Source: Mariprofundaceae bacterium (GTDB lineage Bacteria; Pseudomonadota; Zetaproteobacteria; Mariprofundales; Mariprofundaceae). Taken from it: a stretch of 15,875 nt of DNA. The notes beneath the pieces were generated by a model that saw nothing but the letters and a program-made list of their open reading frames with translations, searched no databases and was not told the origin of the DNA. Numbering within the stretch: position 1 is the stretch's first letter; every line of letters starts with the position of its first letter. The position numbers were made by a program, and so were the translations under genes. Shown here in pieces: positions 7,747 through 13,990 of the stretch. The DNA lies in assembly GCA_027035825.1 (NCBI GenBank), contig JALVTX010000299.1:1-15875 (forward strand), in the 5' to 3' direction.

Positions 7747-8423
7747 GCGCCCGCCTCCCGCCGCGCGGCATCGCCCACCAGGGCGCCTGCATGCAGCCGG
7801 ATCTCTCGCCCCGGATGCGTCTCCATCAGTTGCAGATCGTGCGTGGCCATGATGATGGTGCTGCCCTGGCGGTTCAGCTCCATCAGGTAGTCCATGATGC
7901 GGCGGGCGGTGTCGAGATCCAGGTTGCCGGTAGGCTCGTCGGCTAGGATCAGCGGCGGATGCGCGCTCATGGCGCGGGCGATGGCCACGCGCTGCTGCTC
8001 GCCGCCGGAGAGCGCCTCCGGAAACGACCACAGCCGATCCTCCAGCCCCACGAAGGCCAGCACCTTGCGCACCCGCGCCACCAGCCTGTCCGGCTTCCAG
8101 CGTTGCACGCGCAGCGGCAGGGCCACGTTCTCAAACACGGTGCGGGAAAACAGCAGGCGATGATCCTGGAAGATGATGCCCACGCTCCGGCGCAGCTTGC
8201 GCACCTGCCCGGCGCGCGCCGCGCGCAAGTCGGTTCCGCCCACTTCGAGCTGGCCCGAGGTGGGCCGCACGCCGCCGTACAGGCAGCGCAGCAGCGAGGA
8301 CTTGCCGGCGCCCGACTCGCCCGTGAGATACACGAACTCGCCGCGCCCGACATCGAGCGTGACGCCCGAAAGCGCCACCTTGCCCGTCGGGTAGCGGAGC
8401 ATCAACTGCCGGGCGGAAATCAT
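7743..8423 (-). CDS. ftsE: Cell division ATP-binding protein FtsE
   Basis: A 226-residue ABC ATPase that pairs with FtsX and couples cytoplasmic ATP hydrolysis to septal wall hydrolysis. Seen: Walker A GESGAGKSS (35-43), Q-loop Q86, ABC signature LSGGEQQ (139-145), Walker B LILADEP (158-164, catalytic E163), D-loop and H-loop H195. N-terminal MISARQLMLRYP and FQDHRLLFSRTVFENVALPL are typical of FtsE (222 residues in E. coli). I chose ATG 8423: the longer frame to 8501 adds 26 residues with no family match, and a promoter with its -10 element 6 bases before this ATG is seen. The usual neighbours ftsY and rpoH are absent; a DUF3426 gene lies upstream and divergent. Confidence 0.96.
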   Translation of the reverse strand: MISARQLMLRYPTGKVALSGVTLDVGRGEFVYLTGESGAGKSSLLRCLYGGVRPTSGQLEVGGTDLRAARAGQVRKLRRSVGIIFQDHRLLFSRTVFENVALPLRVQRWKPDRLVARVRKVLAFVGLEDRLWSFPEALSGGEQQRVAIARAMSAHPPLILADEPTGNLDLDTARRIMDYLMELNRQGSTIIMATHDLQLMETHPGREIRLHAGALVGDAARREAGA

Positions 8424-8429
8424 GCCCGA

Positions 8430-8458
8430 ACCGTAGCCCGCCGACGGCCCGAAACCAA
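8430..8458 (-). promoter_or_regulatory. Candidate ftsE promoter, leaderless type
   Basis: On the minus strand, -35 TTGGTT (8458-8453), a 17-bp spacer, -10 TACGGT (8435-8430), then 6 bases to the ATG at 8423. There is no Shine-Dalgarno sequence. Transcription would begin at or next to the A of ATG. Confidence 0.45.
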
Positions 8459-8483
8459 CCGCTTCCTCCGCCCCTGAACGCGG

Positions 8484-8512
8484 CTGACAAACGCGCCGCA
8501 AGTCGCCATCAT
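8484..8512 (+). promoter_or_regulatory. Candidate promoter of the DUF3426 gene, leaderless type
   Basis: -35 CTGACA (8484-8489, 5 of 6 to TTGACA), an exact 17-bp spacer, -10 CATCAT (8507-8512), then 6 bases to ATG 8519. There is no Shine-Dalgarno site. It lies back-to-back with the ftsE promoter in a 95-bp gap. Confidence 0.5.
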
Positions 8513-8518
8513 CCGCGC

Positions 8519-9589
8519 ATGCTCGTGGTCTGCCCGCATTGCCGCGCCACCTACCAGGTGGATCGCGTGGACGAGGACGTCATCTTCGTCTGCCATCGCT
8601 GCCACGCCGAGTTCGGCTTCGGCGAGCCGCCGGAGGATGCCGAGCCGGTTGCGCGGCGCGGCACTGAAGCGGACGACGCGCTGCCGCTGTTTGAGCAGGT
8701 GGAAACCAGCGCAGCGGATGAAGACAGCGCCATGCCCGATGCTCCGGAACCCGGGCCGGAACCCGAGCCAACAACGGCTGCCGAAGCCTTGCCGGACGAG
8801 GATGAACGCCTCTTACCCGAACCTACCCCCGAACCTGCCCCCGAATCCGGGCAGGAAACCAGACAAGAAGCCGAGCGAGAGCCCGACGAACCGCTGGCGG
8901 AACCAGAAACGGGGGGGGCTGATCAGGCGTCCGAACCTGCCCTGGAACCCATCGTCCCGGCCGTGGAGGCCTCGATTCCCGATCGCGTTCCGCCGCAATC
9001 CGATGAACCCGTGGGCGAGCCACCGAGCGAACCATTGGATGAAACGCAGGTCGAAGCCGAGGCCCCGCCCGCGCCACGCCCCCCGCGCGCCCGCGTCCTG
9101 CCCTGGCTGGCCGGCGTGTTTCTCGTTATCGCGGGACTGGGCTTGTGGACACAGCGCGATGCCTGGCTCGATGACCCCAAGGCGCGGGCCACGCTCATCA
9201 ACCTCGGCCTCCCGCTCGCCATCCGGGACAAGGACTGGCGCATCCCGCCGGCCAGCGTCCATGCCGAGTGGGTCAGGCGCGACGACGGCTCTCAGGTGCT
9301 GGTCATCGAAGGCAAGGTGGAAAACCGGCTGGAGGCCGAGTTGCCGCCGCCCTACATCCATGTCACGGTCTTCGACCGCATGCGCCCCGACCGCGCGCTC
9401 GTCGAGCGCACCCTGCCCATCACCGAGCCGCCGCTGATGGCCACCATCCGGCGCGCGCCGTTCGCGCCGCCGCCGGAGGATGCGCTGCCCGTGGCGCCCC
9501 TGGGCGAGCGCGGATTCGTGCTCGTGCTGGAAGGATTGCCGGACAACGCGGGCGAGTTCGCGTTGAGCCCGGCGGCGCGCAATCCCTGA
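8519..9589 (+). CDS. MJ0042-type zinc-ribbon / DUF3426 membrane protein
   Basis: A 356-residue protein of unknown function. The N-terminus is a zinc ribbon with C5-x2-C8 and C25-x2-C28 (CPHCRATYQVD...FVCHRC), the MJ0042/zinc_ribbon_5 type. Residues 36-190 are a low-complexity Pro/Glu/Asp-rich linker. A single TM segment lies at about 193-210, followed by a C-terminal domain resembling DUF3426 (about 225-350; LVIEGKVENRLEAELPPPYIHVTVFD), predicted periplasmic. The zinc ribbon would be cytoplasmic. Related proteins are widespread in proteobacteria and I know of no established function. An 8-G tract at 8911-8918 sits in the linker. The kinase gene follows 10 bases downstream, so the two are probably co-transcribed. 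Confidence 0.88.
   Translation: MLVVCPHCRATYQVDRVDEDVIFVCHRCHAEFGFGEPPEDAEPVARRGTEADDALPLFEQVETSAADEDSAMPDAPEPGPEPEPTTAAEALPDEDERLLPEPTPEPAPESGQETRQEAEREPDEPLAEPETGGADQASEPALEPIVPAVEASIPDRVPPQSDEPVGEPPSEPLDETQVEAEAPPAPRPPRARVLPWLAGVFLVIAGLGLWTQRDAWLDDPKARATLINLGLPLAIRDKDWRIPPASVHAEWVRRDDGSQVLVIEGKVENRLEAELPPPYIHVTVFDRMRPDRALVERTLPITEPPLMATIRRAPFAPPPEDALPVAPLGERGFVLVLEGLPDNAGEFALSPAARNP
8819..8842 (+). repeat. Two 12-bp near-identical units in the Pro/Glu linker
   Basis: GAACCTACCCCC (8819-8830) is followed by GAACCTGCCCCC (8831-8842), with one mismatch. They encode PEP-type repeats in the DUF3426 protein, and part of the unit continues degenerately. This suggests slippage-driven expansion of the linker. 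Confidence 0.7.
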
Positions 9590-9599
9590 CCTCGCGACA

Positions 9600-11228
9600 A
9601 TGAGCCGGCTTTCCCGCTGGATGCAGCCCTCCCCGGCCGCATGGCTGGCGCGCGTGGCGCTCCTGGCCGCGGCCTATGTCGTTCTCGGCCGCTTCAGCCT
9701 GTCCGTCTCCCAGGAAAGCCATATCGTCACCATCGCCATCTTCGCGCCGGAGGGCGCGGCGCTGGCCGCCGTGCTGCTGTTTGGATGGCGCGTCTGGCCG
9801 GGCGTGTTCGCGGGGCAACTGGCGCTGGCCGTGATCTCCGGCCTGCCGTGGATGCCGGCCCTGGCCATCGCCGGCGTCAACAGCATGGAGGCCATCCTGG
9901 CCTGGGCGCTCTTTCGCCGGCTGGGCCTGAGCTCCGCTCTGCGCGCTCCGCGCGATGTCATCGGCCTGCTGTTGCTCATCGCCTTCGTGCTGCAACCCTT
10001 CAGCGCCCTGGGCGGCCACGCGGCGCTGCTGGCCTCGCACGTCATTACGCCGGACAATCTGCCCTCCAGCCTCTTCGCGTGGTGGTTCGGCAACGTGATG
10101 GGCCAGTTCCTCCTTGCGCCGACGCTGCTCGTGCTGCACCGGGAATGGCGCGCCTCCATGGCCGCAGGCTGGCTCGCCACCGCCGTCGTCTTCCTCGCCC
10201 TGACCGGCACGCTGATGGCGCTGATGCCGGACAACAACTTGGCCATGATGCTCACGCTCACCGTGCCGCTGGTAGTCGTGCTCGCCCTGAACACGAGCCT
10301 TTCGCACGCGCTGGTCGCCACCACGGCCATCGCCGTCGCGGCGCTGGCCGCCACCCGACTGGGCCTGGGCCCCTTTGCCTCGGGCCGGTGGGAAGACATC
10401 GCCAATCTCAACGTGTTCATGCTCTCCCAGCTCTTCTCGGCGCTGGTGACGGGCATGCTGAACGAGGAGCGAAACCGCCTGCGCCAGCACAGTTGGGAAA
10501 GCCAGAAGCAGCAAATGCTGGGCACGCTCGTGGGCGGCATCGCCCATCATCTGAACAACGCGCTGACGCCCATTCTCGGCAATATCGAACTGGCCGGGTT
10601 CCGCCTGCCGGAAGACGACGAGGAGATTCGCCCCCTGCTGGATCGCGCCCGCGAGGGCTGCCTTTCCGCCGCCGACCTCGTCAAGCAGCTGCTGGTGTTC
10701 TCGGGGCGGGATTTCACCTCGCGCAAGGAGCCCATGAACCTGAACCAGGCCGTGAGCGACGTGACGAACTTCCTGCGCCAGACCAGCGACCCGGACATCG
10801 AGTTCTCCATCCGCATCGCCGAGGCCCCGCTCACCATCATGGGCGACCTGAATCACATCGAACGGGTGACGCTGAACCTGCTGCACAATGCGATGGAGGC
10901 CACGGCGGGACTGCCGCGCCGCGTCATCCACGTGGAACTGAATCGCGCGCCGGCGGACAGCCTCCGCGGCATCCCGGGGCTGACGCCGGGCCAGCCTCAC
11001 GCCCGGTTGCGCATCCGCGACAACGGGCGCGGCATCCCGGACGCCGACCGGGCGCGCATCTTCGACCCATTCTTCACTACCAAGGACATCGGCGAGGGAA
11101 CGGGGCTGGGCCTCTCCTTCGCCCGGGCCGTCATCCGGGAGCATGGCGGCGTCATCCTGGTGGAGAGCGAGGAAGGCGAGGGAGCAAGCCTCGTCGTGTA
11201 TCTGCCGCTCATCGCCAGACCAAGCTGA
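9600..11228 (+). CDS. Orphan MASE1-like membrane histidine kinase
   Basis: A 542-residue sensor kinase. Residues about 15-285 are a polytopic membrane domain of roughly eight hydrophobic segments. The APEGAALAAVLLFGWRVWPGVFAGQ stretch (49-73) and a later FGNVMGQFLLAPTLL resemble the MASE1 integral-membrane sensor. The kinase core has the H-box GGIAHHLNNALTPILGN (phospho-acceptor H316), the N-box LNLLHNAMEAT (425-435), G1 RDNGRGIP (473-480), the F-box IFDPFFTTK (487-495) and G2 GTGLGLSFARAVIREHGG (500-517). The AHxxNN H-box is of the NtrB/hybrid-kinase type. There is no receiver or PAS domain and no response regulator gene next to it, so its partner is unknown. It follows the DUF3426 gene by 10 bases and has no clear Shine-Dalgarno site; the start is supported mainly by spacing and N-terminal plausibility. 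Confidence 0.85.
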   Translation: MSRLSRWMQPSPAAWLARVALLAAAYVVLGRFSLSVSQESHIVTIAIFAPEGAALAAVLLFGWRVWPGVFAGQLALAVISGLPWMPALAIAGVNSMEAILAWALFRRLGLSSALRAPRDVIGLLLLIAFVLQPFSALGGHAALLASHVITPDNLPSSLFAWWFGNVMGQFLLAPTLLVLHREWRASMAAGWLATAVVFLALTGTLMALMPDNNLAMMLTLTVPLVVVLALNTSLSHALVATTAIAVAALAATRLGLGPFASGRWEDIANLNVFMLSQLFSALVTGMLNEERNRLRQHSWESQKQQMLGTLVGGIAHHLNNALTPILGNIELAGFRLPEDDEEIRPLLDRAREGCLSAADLVKQLLVFSGRDFTSRKEPMNLNQAVSDVTNFLRQTSDPDIEFSIRIAEAPLTIMGDLNHIERVTLNLLHNAMEATAGLPRRVIHVELNRAPADSLRGIPGLTPGQPHARLRIRDNGRGIPDADRARIFDPFFTTKDIGEGTGLGLSFARAVIREHGGVILVESEEGEGASLVVYLPLIARPS

Positions 11229-11268
11229 ACGGCCCGCCCGCGCCGCCGCCGGCCTTGGCGATGGAAAA

Positions 11269-11715
11269 TCAAGCGCCCATCAGCTCCGCCGCGCGGCGAC
11301 CCAACCGCACCAGCGCCGTGCGAAGCGCCTGTTGCGTCGGTCCCGAGGCATGGCCGGGCTCGATGATCCAGAGCTTCACGCCCTGCCGCCGCACGGACAC
11401 GCCCTCGATGCCGGCCAGCGCCTGCACGCAGGCATCGGTTTCCTCCTCGCCCAGCCAGCGCTGCCATTGGTCGACGTCCATCTCGATGCGCGCGCCTTCG
11501 CGCCCCTGCTCCGCGCGGAGCTCGTACAGGGTGGGCCTGCCTTCTTCCGTGGAACGCGCCACCGACCGCGCCTGGAGACGAACGCAACCATCCCCGGCCG
11601 AGAGCGGCAGGCCCGCCTCGCGCCAGTCGTGCATCAGCGCCGAGTAGAACTCGCGATGCGCCGGATTGCAGGCGGTGAAGAAGTTCCGAATGGCGCTGGT
11701 CGTATCCGGTTTCAT
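11269..11715 (-). CDS. Protein of unknown function, 148 residues
   Basis: I do not recognise the family. The product from ATG 11715 is soluble-looking and mixed in composition, with no signal peptide or TM segment; it contains the segment EMDVDQWQRWLGEEE and ends in a basic helix (ALVRLGRRAAELMGA). Its codon use looks like the high-GC neighbours, and the frame is open and convergent with the kinase gene, 40 bases away. The start is uncertain: ATG 11730 would add five residues (MLPDA). I prefer 11715 because TATGCT (11731-11726) overlaps the upstream ATG and lies 10 bases before the second one, like the other leaderless-type starts here, but the nearest -35-like TTGTCC is 19 bp away. It is separated from the NERD gene by about 65 bases. 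Confidence 0.65.
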   Translation of the reverse strand: MKPDTTSAIRNFFTACNPAHREFYSALMHDWREAGLPLSAGDGCVRLQARSVARSTEEGRPTLYELRAEQGREGARIEMDVDQWQRWLGEEETDACVQALAGIEGVSVRRQGVKLWIIEPGHASGPTQQALRTALVRLGRRAAELMGA

Positions 11716-11780
11716 GGCATCAGGCAGCATAGCAGACTCTCACGGTTTCTGGACAAACCCACCCGCAGTCATGACGGAAT

Positions 11781-12590
11781 TCAGTCGCAAGCCATCGTCG
11801 TTCTGCATTTTGGAAACGCCGAACATCCCCAGAATTTCTTGCCGGCATGGTCGCCTTTTCTTGCGGTGCGCAATACCATCTCGTTGCCGCAAGTGGGGCA
11901 TCTCTTCGCCGGCGGAACCTGAGCCGGCCTTTGTTTAGCCGCGACAATGCCTTTGACATGCTGGACATGTTGCAAATGGGTTTGCAACGAGGGCTCCAGA
12001 CGGCCTTCGGCAATTTTTTCGACCGTTTCACGCACTTCGGCTTCCGTGGGCAGCACCTTGGCATGGGATTTGATGAACCGGATAAACCCCATGCCTTGAA
12101 CGACGTTCGCTGGCATCCTGGTTTTGAACTCGCTGTTGCCGACAAACACGACCAAGGGAATGATCTTCTCGGGGCTCAGCCCGAGAGCGGCCTCAAGCGC
12201 CTTGGCATGCTTGTAGTTTTGATGCAGCGGATTCTGGAACTGATGCTTGGACTTATAGATAACCTGCGTCCAGGTTTTCTGCCGCTCGCAGCCAAATATC
12301 CAGCCTTTCATGTTCTTGGTTTCCACGACGAACACGCCGAAACGGGAAACGATGACATGATCAATCTGGGTGGTTCCGTCCTCAACGGGGATCGTGACAT
12401 TCTTGATCAAATGATAGAGCCGCCTGTCCAGAAAAAGACGGGCCGCAATGTTCACCATGGCCTCGCCTATCAAGCCCTTGAACCATGCGGTTCTGAACAG
12501 GATGGCGACAAATGCGAGAGGAATCAGCCCCCAGAATAGCCACCACAATGCCCTTAGGATGGGAGCAAACATTGCGTTGGTATCTACCAT
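11781..12590 (-). CDS. NERD-domain membrane protein with C-terminal zinc ribbon
   Basis: A 269-residue protein. A TM segment at about 12-32 is followed by a NERD (nuclease-related) domain at about 40-160: G42-E43, then IDHVIVSRFGVFVVETKNMKG with D77 and E90-x-K92, which match the PD-(D/E)xK-like core of NERD. The C-terminus is a topoisomerase-I-type C4 zinc ribbon, C231-x2-C234 and C256-x5-C262 (CPTCGNEMVLRTA...FWGCSAFPKC). NERD proteins are thought to be nuclease-like; a role in DNA processing or defence is inference. It starts 15 bases after ispF in the same direction (GAGG 4 bases before the ATG), so it may be read from the ispDF transcript. Two 60-base rows counted here are 53% and 48% GC, against 77% for one counted row in prfC, suggesting horizontal acquisition. 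Confidence 0.88.
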   Translation of the reverse strand: MVDTNAMFAPILRALWWLFWGLIPLAFVAILFRTAWFKGLIGEAMVNIAARLFLDRRLYHLIKNVTIPVEDGTTQIDHVIVSRFGVFVVETKNMKGWIFGCERQKTWTQVIYKSKHQFQNPLHQNYKHAKALEAALGLSPEKIIPLVVFVGNSEFKTRMPANVVQGMGFIRFIKSHAKVLPTEAEVRETVEKIAEGRLEPSLQTHLQHVQHVKGIVAAKQRPAQVPPAKRCPTCGNEMVLRTARKGDHAGKKFWGCSAFPKCRTTMACD

Positions 12591-12605
12591 GTCGCCTCAA
12601 TCCTT

Positions 12606-13103
12606 CTATTGCCCGGACATGGCCGTTCGTTCTCGGACTAGCAACGCCACCGCCATCGCCGCCATGCCCTCGCTGCGGCCGACGAAACCGAGATGCTCGG
12701 TGGTGGTGGCCTTGACGTTAACCGCATCCACTGGGAGGCCCAGCAGCGCGGCCAGTCGCTCGCGCATGGCCGGGATGTGCGGCGCCAGTCTCGGCTTCTG
12801 GGTCATGACCGTCGCATCCACGTTCACCGGCTTCCAGCCGGCTTCCGCCGCCAGTTGCAGCACGCGCGAAAGCAGGTTCGCGCTGTCGGCGCCGGCAAAG
12901 GCCGGATCATCATCCGGGAAATGCTGGCCGATGTCGCCCAGCCCGGCCGCGCCCAGCAACGCATCGCAAATGGCGTGAATCAGCACGTCGGCATCGGAAT
13001 GGCCAGCCAGCCCCCGGTCGTGCGGAATCCGCACCCCGCCCAGCATCAGCGGCCGCCCGGCGGCGAACGCATGCACATCGAACCCCTGGCCCACGCGCAT
13101 CAT
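12606..13103 (-). CDS. ispF: 2-C-methyl-D-erythritol 2,4-cyclodiphosphate synthase
   Basis: A 165-residue enzyme of the MEP isoprenoid pathway. It converts CDP-ME 2-phosphate to MEcPP with release of CMP, as a trimer. Seen: the metal ligands D9 and H11 (GFDVHAF) and H43 (LIHAICDALLGA), the GLGDIGQHFPD motif (54-64) and the conserved KATTTEHLGFVGR stretch (131-143). Length matches the family (about 159 residues). The ATG at 13103 overlaps the ispD stop by 4 bases (ATGA); a second ATG immediately follows and could also serve. The longer frame to 13610 is an ispD shadow. Confidence 0.97.
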   Translation of the reverse strand: MMRVGQGFDVHAFAAGRPLMLGGVRIPHDRGLAGHSDADVLIHAICDALLGAAGLGDIGQHFPDDDPAFAGADSANLLSRVLQLAAEAGWKPVNVDATVMTQKPRLAPHIPAMRERLAALLGLPVDAVNVKATTTEHLGFVGRSEGMAAMAVALLVRERTAMSGQ

Positions 13104-13795
13104 GCCGTTTCCTCCTCGTCCCGCAGCTGGCGCTCCAGCCACGCCAGGTCTTCCGGCGTGGTGATCTTGCGGTTGTTCACGTCGCCCTCGCTCACCCAAA
13201 CCGGAAAACCGGCGGCTTCCAGAAGCGAGGCGTCGTCCGTATGCAGGTGCAGGCGCTCGCGCTCGGCGCGGACGGCCTCGTCCAGCCATGCGCGCCGCGC
13301 CACCTGCGGCGTCTGCACCGCGCGCAGGCTGGAACGCTCCAGCGTCTGCACCACCCGACCGGCCTCGTCCACGCGCTTGATGGTGTCGTGCACCGGCACG
13401 CCGGGCACGGCTGCGCCATGCTCGCATGCCGCATCCAGCACATTGCGCAGCAGCCTTGGTGACGGAAACGGGCGCGCCGCATCCTGCACCGCCACCCATT
13501 CCACGTCCTCCGGCAATGCCGACAGGCCCCTCGCCATCGAGATGGCGCGCTCTTCGCCGCCCTCCACCGGCGGCAGCAGGGTGAACGGGAACCGCTCGCC
13601 TTGCACGCATTCGGCAAACATCACGTCACCGCGGGCCAGCACCGGCTGCACGGCCGTGAAGCGAGGTTCCCGCGCGAGGCTGCGCAACGCGATCGTCACC
13701 AGGGGCATTCCATTCACCCGCCGATACTGCTTGGGCACCTCGCCGCCAAATCTCCGCCCCCGGCCCGCGGCCAGGAACAGCACTGTCACCTGCAT
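13100..13795 (-). CDS. ispD: 2-C-methyl-D-erythritol 4-phosphate cytidylyltransferase
   Basis: A 231-residue enzyme that joins MEP and CTP to give CDP-ME, a step before IspF in the MEP pathway. Seen: the nucleotide-binding LFLAAGRGRRFGGEVPKQY (6-24; catalytic Arg and Lys as in IspD), the VAVQDAARPF segment, PVHDTIKRV and RAVQTPQVAR, and the C-terminal DDASLLEAAG...VSEGDVNNRKITTPEDL, all IspD hallmarks. ATG 13795 is preceded by AGGAGG with 5 bases between; the longer frame to 13930 is not needed. ispF follows with a 4-base overlap. The usual upstream partner ftsB is absent, and ypjD diverges instead. Confidence 0.97.
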   Translation of the reverse strand: MQVTVLFLAAGRGRRFGGEVPKQYRRVNGMPLVTIALRSLAREPRFTAVQPVLARGDVMFAECVQGERFPFTLLPPVEGGEERAISMARGLSALPEDVEWVAVQDAARPFPSPRLLRNVLDAACEHGAAVPGVPVHDTIKRVDEAGRVVQTLERSSLRAVQTPQVARRAWLDEAVRAERERLHLHTDDASLLEAAGFPVWVSEGDVNNRKITTPEDLAWLERQLRDEEETA

Positions 13796-13800
13796 GAACT

Positions 13801-13806
13801 CCTCCT
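13801..13806 (-). promoter_or_regulatory. Shine-Dalgarno site of ispD
   Basis: AGGAGG on the minus strand with a 5-base spacer to ATG 13795. It decides the start against the upstream in-frame ATG codons. Confidence 0.85.
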
Positions 13807-13815
13807 GTGCATGGC

Positions 13816-13843
13816 ATTGTGGCCGCTCTCCGCTTCCGGTCAA
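13816..13843 (-). promoter_or_regulatory. Candidate sigma-70 promoter of ispD-ispF
   Basis: On the minus strand, -35 TTGACC (13843-13838, 5 of 6), a 16-bp spacer and -10 CACAAT (13821-13816, 4 of 6), 20 bases before the start codon. This leaves room for a short leader carrying the Shine-Dalgarno site. Confidence 0.5.
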
Positions 13844-13871
13844 ATGAGGGCACGGAGCCTTACATCGGTCA

Positions 13872-13900
13872 TTGCGGGCGACCGGCGCATCCGATATAAC
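13872..13900 (+). promoter_or_regulatory. Candidate promoter of the leader ORF and ypjD
   Basis: -35 TTGCGG (13872-13877, weak), a 17-bp spacer, and -10 TATAAC (13895-13900, 5 of 6). The first ATG (13910) lies 9 bases after the -10 hexamer, so the inferred transcript starts at about 13907-13908, almost at that ATG. Confidence 0.55.
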
Positions 13901-13909
13901 ACGCCCCAT

Positions 13910-13990
13910 ATGAAAAAACTTGTGAAACAAGCAAAATCCGTGACGCGATCAACGTCTTCCATCGCAGCGCGGCATCGCCTTCACGCATGA
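13910..13990 (+). CDS. Putative 26-residue leader peptide before ypjD
   Basis: A short ORF whose ATG lies 2-3 bases after the inferred transcription start and whose TGA overlaps the ypjD ATG (ATGA, 13987-13990). The peptide is basic: it begins MKKLVKQAKSVTR and ends RHRLHA. The first codons are A-rich, which favours leaderless initiation. ypjD itself has no Shine-Dalgarno site, so termination of this ORF could deliver ribosomes to it (coupling). A small hairpin CTTGT-GAA-ACAAG lies at 13919-13931. Translation of this ORF is inference from position; it may have no function beyond coupling. Confidence 0.45.
   Translation: MKKLVKQAKSVTRSTSSIAARHRLHA

Noticed and set aside
9420..11647. Long frames overlapping the MASE1 kinase (574 codons minus, 668 codons plus)
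   Set aside because: Both are shadows in other frames of a well-supported kinase. The translations are Arg/Gly/His-rich and have no start signals or motifs.
12606..13610. Long 334-codon version of ispF
   Set aside because: The first half is ispD read in another frame. The IspF homology begins exactly at the ATG overlapping the ispD stop.
13919..13931. Hairpin in the ypjD leader as an attenuator
   Set aside because: The stem is only 5 bp with a 3-base loop and no U-run follows; it is too weak to call an attenuator.
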